Positions 26,569-34,981 are shown, counted from the stretch's first letter. The stretch is 51,465 nt of DNA from Pseudomonas sp. LS-2 (GCF_003605735.1 NZ_QXTJ01000009.1:47666-99130); one strand, 5' to 3'. Made by a program: numbers and translations. The notes: generated from the letters alone by a model not told the origin.

Positions 26569-27750
26569 TCAGCGCGTCAGCAGATCGCGCGCCGCGAGGT
26601 TGCGAATCAACGCGCCAACCCCGAAGGTCCACGGCGTCGCCTGACTGCTGTGGGTCACTTCATTGTGCAGACCGCCGAGCAGGCGACTGCTGATACTGAC
26701 CTGATCCCCGAGCTTGTGGGTGAAACCGCCGCCGACGTGATCGCGATCTTCTGTCGGAGCGAAGAGAGTGCCCAGATAGAGCAGGAAGCCATCGGGATAT
26801 TGATGGTTGGCGTTCAAGGTCTGTGCGGCAATGTCTTCAGGATCGCGGCTGATCTGCGACATCGAGCTCGAACCCTTCATGACGTAGCCATCGTCGCCTT
26901 TGACCTGCAGATCCACGACGCAGTTGCGCACATCGTCCATGGAAAACGTTTCGTCGAACAGGCGAATGAACGGGCCGATTGAGCATGAGGCGTTGTTGTC
27001 CTTGGCTTTGCTCAAGAGCAGCGCGCTGCGGCCTTCGAAATCACGAAGATTGACGTCGTTGCCCAGGGTTGCGCCATGAATCGTGCCGCGGCTGTTCACG
27101 GCCAATACCACTTCTGGCTCCGGGTTGTTCCATTCGGACTTGGGATGAATACCGATCTGACTGCCGCTGCCGACTGCCGCAAGCACCGGTGCTTTGGTGA
27201 AGATTTCCGCGTCCGGGCCGATGCCCACTTCCAGGTATTGCGACCACATTTTCTGCTCGATCAGCAACGCCTTGAGTGTGCTGGCCTGCTCGGAGCCCGG
27301 CTTGATGCTGCGCAGGTTGTCGCCAATTGCGTTGTGCACGATGGCGCGCACGTTTTGCGCTTTGGCCGGGTCGCCTGCGGCCTGTTCTTCGATGACCCGT
27401 TCGATCATGCTGGCGGCGAAGGTCACCCCGGCCGCCTTGATGACTTGCAGGTCGGCGGGGGCGAGCAGGAAAGGCTTGCTTGTATCAGGACTGGCGGTCG
27501 AATTGGCCAGCAGTTCTTCAACGCTGGCGATCAACGTGCCCTGGGTTTCGCGTACCGCCTTGAGTGGGGACTCGGATTCCAGCAACTCGCTCAGGGTCGC
27601 GAAGCGCGCCGATAAATCGAACACCCCGTCACTGCGCAACACCACGGGCGAAGGCCCGCTGACCTTGCCGGGCACCCAGGCACGGCCAATCAACGTGCCG
27701 TTCAGGCCGTCGGCTGGCAAGGTATTTTCAGGGGTGAGATGAATGGGCAT
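26569..27750 (-). CDS. AraD1-type fumarylacetoacetate hydrolase-fold enzyme
   Basis: The 393-residue protein starts at ATG 27750 (MPIHLTPENTLP). The C-terminal two-thirds has FAH features: KAPVLAAVGSGSQIGIH, WNNPEPEVVLAVNSRGTIHGAT, LGNDVNLRDFEGR, and the metal-site E-x-E pattern in NPEPEVVL. FAH-fold enzymes in sugar-acid clusters hydrolyse or dehydrate 2-keto-3-deoxy or 2,4-diketo-3-deoxy acids, which fits the neighbouring dehydratase 48 bases downstream. It is the first gene of the pair and is divergent from the LysR gene. Confidence 0.82.
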   Translation of the reverse strand: MPIHLTPENTLPADGLNGTLIGRAWVPGKVSGPSPVVLRSDGVFDLSARFATLSELLESESPLKAVRETQGTLIASVEELLANSTASPDTSKPFLLAPADLQVIKAAGVTFAASMIERVIEEQAAGDPAKAQNVRAIVHNAIGDNLRSIKPGSEQASTLKALLIEQKMWSQYLEVGIGPDAEIFTKAPVLAAVGSGSQIGIHPKSEWNNPEPEVVLAVNSRGTIHGATLGNDVNLRDFEGRSALLLSKAKDNNASCSIGPFIRLFDETFSMDDVRNCVVDLQVKGDDGYVMKGSSSMSQISRDPEDIAAQTLNANHQYPDGFLLYLGTLFAPTEDRDHVGGGFTHKLGDQVSISSRLLGGLHNEVTHSSQATPWTFGVGALIRNLAARDLLTR

Positions 27751-27835
27751 GGGCGAGTCCTCAATGATTTTTATGCTTGTTCTGCCGACACTAATCAGCC
27801 GCGCCGATAAACTCCAATGACATCTGCTCAATTAT

Positions 27836-27854
27836 CGATAACACTGGGTTATCG
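27836..27854. promoter_or_regulatory. Candidate LysR operator between divergent genes
   Basis: A perfect 7-bp inverted repeat CGATAAC-ACTGG-GTTATCG lies 17 bases before the LysR start. A further CGATAA half-site occurs at about 27805. The arrangement suits autoregulation and activation of the FAH-dehydratase pair by the adjacent GbpR-like regulator. Confidence 0.5.
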
Positions 27855-27871
27855 CGAATTGAGGCGCTCTC

Positions 27872-28828
27872 ATGTCTGACATTTCCTTCTCGACGGTCTG
27901 TAATTGGCTGAAGTTCAAGCATCTGGTGCTCATCGACACGTTGGCGCGTACCCGCAACATGCACGCAGCCGCGCAGCACATGAACCTCAGCCAGCCTGCG
28001 GTCAGCAAGATGCTGCGCGAGATCGAGCGGTTGATGGGCTTCGATCTGTTCGAGCGCTTGCCGCGCAATATGCCGCCCACGGCACTGGGCGAGCATGTGG
28101 TGCGCTACGCGCAGATCGCGCTGAACGACGCGAACAAATTCGTCGATCAGATCAGCAGCCTGCGCGAAGGCGGGCATGGGTTTCTCAAGGTGGGTGCGAT
28201 CTTCGCGGCCACCGCGGTGGTGTTGCCGGATGCCATCGTCCAGCTCAAGCAGCGCTGGCCGCTGTTGTCCATCGAGATCGTTGAGCAGACCAGCGATCAC
28301 CTGATGGAGATGCTGGACGACAAGAAGCTCGATCTGGCGGTGGCCCGTTACACCGATGAAAACCAGCAGCAGGTCTATGATTTCCAGGCGCTGGCGCCAG
28401 AGCCGTTCTGCATGGTGGTCAACAGTCGTCATCCCTTGACGGAACTGGAGCAAACGCCGTTGCAGGAGCTGGGCAAATGGCCGTGGATTCTCTACCCGGT
28501 GGGTACGCCGATTCGCGCTCGCATGGAGCAGGCCTTTGCCCAAGCCGGCATCCCTACGCCAAAGAACACCATCGATACCATCTCCATGCAGACCTTCCTG
28601 CAGGTCCTGCAGTCCGGCCCGATGATCGCCATGCTGCCCGCTTCCATGGCTCAACCACATCTCGACACCGGGCTGCTGAAAGTGCTGAACACGCCGCTGA
28701 AACTGGCGCCCCAGGATTACGGAATTCTGACGCGCCGAGGTGAGCCGCTTCTGGGCGCCGCGTCGGAGTTTGCCGAGATCCTGCTGGCGAATGCGCAGTC
28801 TTCGGGCGAGAGCGTGCTCCCCTTGTAG
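27872..28828 (+). CDS. LysR regulator, GbpR-like
   Basis: The 318-residue protein has the HTH LVLIDTLARTRNMHAAAQHM...QPAVSKMLREIERLMGFDLFERLPR and a C-terminal effector domain. It resembles GbpR, the galactose/arabinose regulator of alphaproteobacteria, in the N-terminal WLKFKHLVLIDTLA run. It is divergent from the sugar-acid pair and is very likely their regulator. Confidence 0.88.
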   Translation: MSDISFSTVCNWLKFKHLVLIDTLARTRNMHAAAQHMNLSQPAVSKMLREIERLMGFDLFERLPRNMPPTALGEHVVRYAQIALNDANKFVDQISSLREGGHGFLKVGAIFAATAVVLPDAIVQLKQRWPLLSIEIVEQTSDHLMEMLDDKKLDLAVARYTDENQQQVYDFQALAPEPFCMVVNSRHPLTELEQTPLQELGKWPWILYPVGTPIRARMEQAFAQAGIPTPKNTIDTISMQTFLQVLQSGPMIAMLPASMAQPHLDTGLLKVLNTPLKLAPQDYGILTRRGEPLLGAASEFAEILLANAQSSGESVLPL

Positions 28829-28830
28829 TT

Positions 28831-28851
28831 GCCATCGCCATCCGCGATGGC
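28831..28851. terminator. Hairpin after the GbpR-like gene
   Basis: A perfect 8-bp stem GCCATCGC/GCGATGGC with loop CATCC begins 2 bases after the LysR stop. No U-tract follows, so its terminator role is uncertain. Confidence 0.4.
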
Positions 28852-28945
28852 AGGCTCGCCAATGCCTGATATACGCCCTTTGTCGTCACTCCTAACATCG
28901 GTCGCACTTGACCCCTCGCCCCAGGCGAAATGAAAGGAGCACTTC

Positions 28946-29698
28946 ATGAAAAACTTTCGAATCGGCCAAATCGTCCCCAGCTCCAACACCACCATGGAAA
29001 CCGAAATTCCGGCGATGCTGACCTCGCGCTATTCGCTGTTTCCGCAAGAGCGTTTCACGTTCCATTCCTCGCGCATGCGCATGATGCATGTCAGCCCCGA
29101 AGAGCTGAAAAAGATGGACATCGACAGCGACCGTTGCGCGCTGGAGCTGAGCGATGCGCGTGTGGATGTCATGGCCTACGCGTGTCTGGTGGCGATCATG
29201 TGCCAGGGCGCGGGGTATCATAAAGTCTCGCAGGAGCGCCTCGGCAAAACTGTCGTTGGCAACAAGTCGAATGCGCCGGTGCTCAGCTCTGCTGGCGCTC
29301 TGATCGACAGCCTGAACCTGCTGAACTACAAGAAGGTCTCGATCATCACGCCGTACATGAAACCGCTGACCCAACAGGTCATCGACTACATCGAAGCGGC
29401 CGGTATCGAAGTGGTCGATTCCATTAGCCTGGAAGTTTCAGACAACCTTGAGGTCGGCCGTCTGGACCCCATGAACCTGGTCGCCCATGCCGACAAGTTG
29501 AACATCGGACAAGCCGATGGCGTGGTGCTGTCGTGCTGTGTGCAGATGCCGTCTCTGCCTGCTATCCAGGTCGTACAGGATCGTCTCGACAAGCCAGTGC
29601 TGTCGGCGTCGGTCGCCACTGTCTATCAGATGCTCAAGACCCTCGGTCTGAAGGCCCAGGTGCCGAACGCAGGGCATCTGTTGTCCGGCGCGTTCTGA
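28946..29698 (+). CDS. maiA: Maleate cis-trans isomerase
   Basis: The 250-residue protein of the Asp/Glu racemase superfamily starts with IGQIVPSSNTTMETEIP, the maleate isomerase signature. It has the two cysteine sites Cys80 (AYACLVAIM) and Cys197/Cys198 (VVLSCCVQMPS). It converts maleate to fumarate without cofactor, as NicE does at the end of nicotinate degradation. No other nicotinate genes are present here. A ribosome-binding GAAAGGAG lies 7 bases before the start. The LysR gene follows after 58 bases. Confidence 0.9.
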   Translation: MKNFRIGQIVPSSNTTMETEIPAMLTSRYSLFPQERFTFHSSRMRMMHVSPEELKKMDIDSDRCALELSDARVDVMAYACLVAIMCQGAGYHKVSQERLGKTVVGNKSNAPVLSSAGALIDSLNLLNYKKVSIITPYMKPLTQQVIDYIEAAGIEVVDSISLEVSDNLEVGRLDPMNLVAHADKLNIGQADGVVLSCCVQMPSLPAIQVVQDRLDKPVLSASVATVYQMLKTLGLKAQVPNAGHLLSGAF

Positions 29699-29756
29699 GT
29701 CGATGACGGACGAGGTACTATGGCGGCCATTCTGGCCAGCACGCCCGGTACCTCAC

Positions 29757-30638
29757 ATGAAGCTCGATCCCGTCTCGTTGCGCCTGTTCGTCAGTGTCGT
29801 CGAAGAAGGCACCATCGCAGCCGCCGCCAAGCGAGAACACATTGCGGCGGCAGCGGTGAGCAAGCGACTGAGCGAGCTGGAAGAGTTGCTCGACTCTCGA
29901 CTGCTCAACCGCACCAACAAGGGCATCACGCCGACTGACGCGGGTCTGTCGTTGCTGTTCATGGCCCGCAGCGCCCTGAACAACCTCAACGAAATCGTCG
30001 TGCAGATGCGCGACTACTCCCATGGGCGTCGCGGCTCGGTCCATGTGCTGGCCAACATTTCCGCGATCACCCAGTTCATGCCGAGCCTGATCAAATCGTT
30101 CATGGCGCTGTATCCGCTGATCAACGTCGGCCTTGAAGAGCAGCAGAGCCTGGCGATCACCAAAGCCGTGGCGGAAAACCGCGCTGACATCGGCATCTTC
30201 ACGCGCCTGCCCCATGGCGCCGACATTGAGGTCTTCCCGTTTCGCACCGACCGCCTGGTCTTGCTGGTGCCCAACGATCACCCGCTGGCCGGGAGAGAAT
30301 CCGTCGGTTTCAACGAAACCCTGGACCACGAATACGTCACGCTGCGCAGCGGCACGCACCTCAACTTCCAGCTGATCAAAGCGGCCAATGATCTGGGCCG
30401 CTCGCTGAAAATCCGTATGGAAGTTTCGAGCTATGACGCGCTCTGCCTGATGGTTCAGGCCGGTGTCGGAATCGGCATCATGCCGGCGGGGAGCGTGGAG
30501 ATTTACAAGATGGACGGCGCGACCGCCGTGCATTTGAACGAGGACTGGGCCAGCCGCGAGCTCTCAGTGTGCGTGAGATCGCGGGCAGGTTTATCCACAG
30601 CGGCGCAGCTGTTTCTGGAGCATTTGTTGGGCGGATAG
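29757..30638 (+). CDS. LysR-family regulator beside the maleate isomerase
   Basis: The 293-residue protein starts at ATG 29757 (MKLDPVSLRLFVSVVEEG). The HTH reads TIAAAAKREHIAAAAVSKRLSELEELL and the effector domain follows. It lies directly downstream of the maleate isomerase gene on the same strand, so the two are probably cotranscribed and functionally linked, for instance in sensing maleate or a related acid. The effector is inferred from the neighbour only. Confidence 0.9.
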   Translation: MKLDPVSLRLFVSVVEEGTIAAAAKREHIAAAAVSKRLSELEELLDSRLLNRTNKGITPTDAGLSLLFMARSALNNLNEIVVQMRDYSHGRRGSVHVLANISAITQFMPSLIKSFMALYPLINVGLEEQQSLAITKAVAENRADIGIFTRLPHGADIEVFPFRTDRLVLLVPNDHPLAGRESVGFNETLDHEYVTLRSGTHLNFQLIKAANDLGRSLKIRMEVSSYDALCLMVQAGVGIGIMPAGSVEIYKMDGATAVHLNEDWASRELSVCVRSRAGLSTAAQLFLEHLLGG

Positions 30639-30675
30639 TCGTGGCTACGCGAAGCCGCGGGAGCGACTCTGCGAG

Positions 30676-31548
30676 TTACTCATAAAGCCAGGGCTTCAAC
30701 TCATCCAGATTCTTCACCACGATCTGCTGCGCTGCAGCTTTCGGGTCGAGCTTTTTCGGATCGATCTGGAATCGCTGCAACACATACTTCACCAGCGCCC
30801 GACGCGTCGGAATCTCCAGCACGCCGTTCTGCATGCCGAAATCGGCTTCGATGATCGCCTTCTGCTCCGGCTTTAGGCGCGAGTCAGGCTCGATGATCAC
30901 CGCGACCTCAGTCTTCCAGTCCTCATCCGCATCGATCAGGTTTTCGGTCTTGTGTTCGTACTCGGGGCGTCCGCGCAACCGGCTCAAGACGAAATCGCGG
31001 TACATGCGGTTCTTCTCGCAATAGGCCCGAACGTGCCAGCGCATGCCGGTATAGATGAGCGTGTGCGGCGCGATCAGGCGGGTTTCCGGAATCGGATTGG
31101 CGAGTGACACGTACTCCACCGAAATCACCTCACTGTCCCGGCAGGCCTTGAGCAGCGGGCGCAGGACTTCGGGCCGTATGGTGCGATCCGGCACCTCCAG
31201 CACCTTGGTATGCGCATACGCCAGCGCCAGGCCTTCGATGTGCGGCGCGCGGGAGTGGGTCTGATTCAGCAGGTGCAGGTAGGCGTTGGCACTGTCGTCG
31301 ATGAACAGCGGCGTGAAGTCTTCACTCGGTACATAGCCCTTCAGTTTCTTGTCATATGTAAGATTTTCAGACGCATGTTCGTTGATGTACGTATTGATGT
31401 CTTTCGACGCCTGCTGACGGCTGATTCCGAAGCTCTGGATCAGGTGTCCCGTGGTCAGCCGGCCTTCCCACCATGCAACGGTCTCGATCAAGCGGTAGCG
31501 AAGTGCCATATCCCAGCGAACCTGCTTGATGTCTTGCGTGCGTTTCAT
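30676..31548 (-). CDS. WYL-domain repressor (BrxR/CapW-like)
   Basis: The 290-residue protein has an N-terminal winged HTH (RYRLIETVAWWEGRLTTGHL, FGISRQQASKDINTYI), a WYL domain in the middle (VISVEYVSLANPIPETRLIAPHTLIYTGMRWHVRAYCEKN, FVLSRLRG) and a C-terminal WCX-like extension. This wHTH-WYL-WCX layout and length match the BrxR/CapW family of homodimeric repressors that control BREX, CBASS and other defence genes. It is divergent from the cassette at 31669, with a long palindrome between them. The ligand of the WYL domain is unknown. Confidence 0.85.
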   Translation of the reverse strand: MKRTQDIKQVRWDMALRYRLIETVAWWEGRLTTGHLIQSFGISRQQASKDINTYINEHASENLTYDKKLKGYVPSEDFTPLFIDDSANAYLHLLNQTHSRAPHIEGLALAYAHTKVLEVPDRTIRPEVLRPLLKACRDSEVISVEYVSLANPIPETRLIAPHTLIYTGMRWHVRAYCEKNRMYRDFVLSRLRGRPEYEHKTENLIDADEDWKTEVAVIIEPDSRLKPEQKAIIEADFGMQNGVLEIPTRRALVKYVLQRFQIDPKKLDPKAAAQQIVVKNLDELKPWLYE

Positions 31549-31572
31549 GACCGCTCCATGTGCGTGATTTGT

Positions 31573-31605
31573 TTACCTGTATAAGTCTACATTCTATACG
31601 TGTAA
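31573..31605. promoter_or_regulatory. Palindromic operator of the WYL regulator
   Basis: A 33-bp interrupted palindrome reads TTAC-N2-GTATA, 11-base spacer, TATAC-N2-GTAA. It lies 25 bases upstream of the WYL gene start and 64 bases before the first cassette gene. The two-part, roughly two-turn symmetry is what a dimeric winged-helix repressor would bind. Function is inferred from location and symmetry. Confidence 0.6.
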
Positions 31606-31668
31606 GGAAACACTACATATTCTTGGCTCGTCTTCGCGATGAAGCGAACCGGTAAAAAGGAAGTGGAC

Positions 31669-31923
31669 ATGACAACGTCGGATGCGATTTCGACAGGGGC
31701 TTTGTTGACGATGGCGGCGATCGCCGCAGTGATGCTGATTCAGTATCTGAAGCTGCAGGACATCTGGCAGTTGCTCCTGGACTGCAAAACCTCCACCCGC
31801 TGGGCGCAGATACAGGAAGTGGAGAACAAGGAACTGCGTTCGGCGCTGCGTGCGGAAAAGGCCCACGTCGAACAGTTGAGAAGAAAGCTGGAGTTGTTGC
31901 AAGCACTGATTCCGGCAGCGTAA
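31669..31923 (+). CDS. Small membrane-anchored coiled-coil protein, 84 aa
   Basis: The start is ATG 31669, 5 bases after AAAAAGGAAG; an upstream ATG at 31639 lacks such a site. The protein has one N-terminal membrane helix (about 9-27, AISTGALLTMAAIAAVMLIQ), then a charged helix likely to form a coiled coil (WAQIQEVENKELRSALRAEK, AHVEQLRRKLELLQALI). It is the first gene of the cassette with the ADP-ribosylglycohydrolase, 10 bases upstream of it. No known family was recognised. Confidence 0.7.
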   Translation: MTTSDAISTGALLTMAAIAAVMLIQYLKLQDIWQLLLDCKTSTRWAQIQEVENKELRSALRAEKAHVEQLRRKLELLQALIPAA

Positions 31924-31933
31924 GGAAACACAC

Positions 31934-32986
31934 ATGAACAGACTCGAACGGATCAAAGGCTGCCTGCTCGGTGGCGCAGTGGGCGACGCATTGGGCGCGC
32001 CCGTCGAATTCCTCGAATGGAATGCCATCCGTGCCACCTTCGGCGCACAGGGCATCCGCGACTTCACGCCGGCATACGGTCGCGTCGGCGCCGTCACGGA
32101 CGACACACAAATGATGCTCTTCACCGCCGAAGGCCTGCTGCGCGCTTATGTGCGCGGTAGTTCACGCGGCATTTGCCACGTCCCGAGCGTCATTCACCAC
32201 GCGCTGCTGCGCTGGCTGATGACCCAGGATTACCCGCCGGCCACCCACGTCAGCCTCAATGGCTGGCTGGTGAACGAGCGCGCGCTCTGGTCCCGTCGCG
32301 CCCCCGGCAACACCTGCATCAATGCGCTCAAAGCCAGCAAACACTTCGGCTTCCTCGCCGAGAACAACAGCAAAGGCTGTGGCGCAGTCATGCGTGTCGC
32401 CCCCTGTGCCTTTTTTGGCAACGCCTTCGACTACGCCGCCGATTCCGGTCGTCTGACACACGGGCACCTAACCGGCTACCTGGCCGCTGGCCTTTTTGCC
32501 GACATCCTTCAGCGAATCGCCGACCGCCAGGACAGCCTCGAACACGCCATCACCGAAAGCCTCGCCGAGCACGGCGACAAACCCGGCCTGGAAGAAACCC
32601 GAACCCTCCTCGAACGCGTGCTCTTTTACTACTACGAAGGCTATCGACCGACTCCCGAACGCATCGACGAATTCGGCGCTGGCTGGATCGCCGAAGAAGC
32701 CCTGGCCATCGGCGTCTGGTGCGCGCTGACAGCGACATCGTTCGAGCAAGGCGTGATCAGCGCGGTAAACCACAGTGGCGACAGCGACAGCACCGGCCTC
32801 ATCGCCGGGCATCTGCTCGGGATTCAGTACGGGCCAGAAGCGATTCCAGCGCGTTGGCTGGAGAAGCTTGAACTGCGCGGCGTGATCGAGAAAGTTGCTG
32901 AGGATATTGAACGCGTGCCCCGGGATTATTCAGGGTATGGCGGGGAGTTCGATCAGGTCATCGAAGCGGAGTATCCAGGGGATTGA
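31934..32986 (+). CDS. ADP-ribosylglycohydrolase family protein
   Basis: The 350-residue protein has the ARH/DraG fold signatures: GCLLGGAVGDALGAPVEF (10-26), the metal-binding TDDTQM (55-60) and the C-terminal NHSGDSDSTG (279-288) supplying the second set of Mg ligands. All catalytic acidic residues are in place, so it should remove ADP-ribose from a protein or small target. Position directly behind a defence-type WYL operator suggests a role in reversing or exploiting ADP-ribosylation in defence or stress. That link is inferred. Confidence 0.9.
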   Translation: MNRLERIKGCLLGGAVGDALGAPVEFLEWNAIRATFGAQGIRDFTPAYGRVGAVTDDTQMMLFTAEGLLRAYVRGSSRGICHVPSVIHHALLRWLMTQDYPPATHVSLNGWLVNERALWSRRAPGNTCINALKASKHFGFLAENNSKGCGAVMRVAPCAFFGNAFDYAADSGRLTHGHLTGYLAAGLFADILQRIADRQDSLEHAITESLAEHGDKPGLEETRTLLERVLFYYYEGYRPTPERIDEFGAGWIAEEALAIGVWCALTATSFEQGVISAVNHSGDSDSTGLIAGHLLGIQYGPEAIPARWLEKLELRGVIEKVAEDIERVPRDYSGYGGEFDQVIEAEYPGD

Positions 32987-32988
32987 AC

Positions 32989-33183
32989 ATGCCGGTAAGA
33001 CCTCAGCCGTTCACCTTCGAATGCGGCGATTGTGGTTGGAAAAAGACCGTGGCACCGCAGAGCGATTGCCTGCGACCGGGGGAGTGGGTTGCGACGTGTC
33101 GGAAGTGTGGAAACGAACACTTGAAGATGCGTGCGGCTAGCAGGTTAGAGCGGTTTTTGATTGGGGAGTGGGTGCGTCGATAG
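32989..33183 (+). CDS. Small zinc-ribbon protein, 64 aa
   Basis: The start is ATG 32989, 2 bases after the ADP-ribosylglycohydrolase stop. Two CxxC pairs, FECGDCGW (near 13-16) and ATCRKCGNEH (near 37-40), make a zinc ribbon, followed by a basic C-terminal helix. The sequence does not identify a partner. It is too short to be an enzyme and may act as an adaptor or nucleic-acid binder for the cassette. Confidence 0.72.
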   Translation: MPVRPQPFTFECGDCGWKKTVAPQSDCLRPGEWVATCRKCGNEHLKMRAASRLERFLIGEWVRR

Positions 33184-33203
33184 AACGCCTTTCCACCGGA
33201 TCT

Positions 33204-33230
33204 GCCAGCCAGCGCACGGCGCTGGCTGGC
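33204..33230. terminator. Perfect 12-bp hairpin between convergent cassettes
   Basis: Stem GCCAGCCAGCGC/GCGCTGGCTGGC with a 3-base ACG loop lies between the zinc-ribbon stop and the stop of the GTPase operon. No U-run follows on either strand. It probably acts as a bidirectional barrier between the two convergent units. Confidence 0.6.
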
Positions 33231-33235
33231 ACGGA

Positions 33236-34981
33236 TCAGACCACTTTGTATTCGCCCTCGATCACTGATTGCTCACCAAACGCTTGGCGCAGGTGCGCGT
33301 CCAGTTCAGACAGCTGCTGGCCTCGCGTACTCAGTCTTTGAAGATTTTCCTGTTGCTCCAGCAGAATTTTTTCGAAAATCCTGATTTGCGGAGCAAAAGT
33401 GTCTAGAACTTTTTCCTGATCCATCAGGATTTTCATTGGCTCGGCGAAGTGGCTTTTCACTACTTCAGCCAAATCACCTTGCAGCGCCTTGAGCTCATTT
33501 TCTGCGCGCTGCTGTTGGGCCACGGCGATGACATCGGTTAGCACCTGAATGCCAGCACCGATGGGACCTGCCCATTTACTGATATTGGCTGCCAGTTTGG
33601 TGGCTTCCCATGGCTTGAACTTGTAAACGTAGCCAGTAAGATTTTTCAGCGTTTCCCGGGCCAGGAATACGCCGCTCTTGATGCTTTCCACCGGGATTTT
33701 GGACACAGCACCCAGCGCCTTGCTCGACGCTGACAGCGCTGAAGCAGTAATGCTGTCTGCAAAATCGGACGAGATGTCGAGTTGATGTTCGATGCTCGCG
33801 CTAATGCCATTCATGATCGACGAGGACTGATTAAACGCTGTGCTGAACAGGTGATTGATACGAAAACGCAGCTTTTCTCCAATGTCTGTTTTCGAGTACC
33901 CGATCTCAGCCTCAAGAAAACCGTGAACCTGGTCCCGTGGCAAGGTACGGATGCTGTTAAGCAGATCCTTTTCCATGTTGTTCAGTTCTTGGTAAAGATC
34001 CCCGACGGTGGCGATGATCTTGCGTTTCCCTTCATCGATGTCTTCTGTGATACGCGCCGAGTCACGGGCCTGGTTATCGGCCAGCAACTTGAACTTGATC
34101 AGCTCGTCTTGAGCGACCGCGATCTTTTTGGACAACACGTCGCGTACGACATCGATGCCTGTCTTTCGGATCAGAGTTTCACGCCCGCTGCCATCGAGGA
34201 CCTGCTGAGTGATCTGTTTGAGCTCGCTGATTCTTGAACGCTGGTCATAGAGATCTTTTTGCTCCAGCCAGAACTCAAGTCCTCGACTGTTCGGATTGGA
34301 GGCGACGCAAACGACGTTGATCGCCTGGCGCTCAGTTGGGGTCAGGTCTACAAAACGCTGCAACTTATCGAGCAGGTTGTTTTTCTTGATGCTGCTCTGC
34401 TCTGCAAACTCTTCTGCATCGCGCAGATCCGCGACCTCGTCCATTTTGTTGATGACGAAAATGGTGGAGCTCAGTTTGTTGAGGTCACGCAGGACCCATC
34501 GAACGATATCCTGATGGCTCTCTTTGAGGGGGTTGGTGGCGTCGACGACATAAAAGATGAGATGCGCTTCGGAAATATAATTCTTGGTGATGTCTCCGTA
34601 TTGCACGAGCGCACCGCCATCGATGGTTTTTTCCTTGTCACCAAACAGCCCGGGGGTGTCGACGATTTCGCATTTGTCCTGGAGGTTGTCAGGCCGGTAG
34701 ATGGCCAGTGCATCCGAAGATTCGTTGGTGTCGATCTTCATGTCTTTCATGACCTGGCCGAGCCATCCGGCCACCACACTGGTCTTACCGTCAGAGAATG
34801 CACCGAGCAGGGCAATCCGTAGCGCGTCCGATTCAACGTCGCCAATGGCTTTTTTGATCTTCGTGATGTCTTGGGAAACGTCCAGCCCCAGTCTTTCAAG
34901 CGATTCGACAAGTGTGTTTAGGTTGTCCAGTGACTTGATGACTTCGGACTTGCTGGCGTTGAATTGCTTAAATTGTTCCAT
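33236..34981 (-). CDS. LeoA-like dynamin-family GTPase
   Basis: The 581-residue protein starts at ATG 34981, inside the end of the previous gene (14-base overlap). It has a full set of GTPase motifs: G1 LGAFSDGKTS (59-68), G3 VDTPG (107-111), G4 INKMD (177-181). Long helical regions follow (about 260-581), with a hydrophobic patch WAGPIGAGIQVLTDVIAVAQ likely to touch membranes. The pattern is that of LeoA/HP0731 bacterial dynamin-like proteins. These remodel or guard membranes, and related systems have been tied to toxin secretion and to phage defence. It is the last gene of a three-gene operon. Confidence 0.82.
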   Translation of the reverse strand: MEQFKQFNASKSEVIKSLDNLNTLVESLERLGLDVSQDITKIKKAIGDVESDALRIALLGAFSDGKTSVVAGWLGQVMKDMKIDTNESSDALAIYRPDNLQDKCEIVDTPGLFGDKEKTIDGGALVQYGDITKNYISEAHLIFYVVDATNPLKESHQDIVRWVLRDLNKLSSTIFVINKMDEVADLRDAEEFAEQSSIKKNNLLDKLQRFVDLTPTERQAINVVCVASNPNSRGLEFWLEQKDLYDQRSRISELKQITQQVLDGSGRETLIRKTGIDVVRDVLSKKIAVAQDELIKFKLLADNQARDSARITEDIDEGKRKIIATVGDLYQELNNMEKDLLNSIRTLPRDQVHGFLEAEIGYSKTDIGEKLRFRINHLFSTAFNQSSSIMNGISASIEHQLDISSDFADSITASALSASSKALGAVSKIPVESIKSGVFLARETLKNLTGYVYKFKPWEATKLAANISKWAGPIGAGIQVLTDVIAVAQQQRAENELKALQGDLAEVVKSHFAEPMKILMDQEKVLDTFAPQIRIFEKILLEQQENLQRLSTRGQQLSELDAHLRQAFGEQSVIEGEYKVV

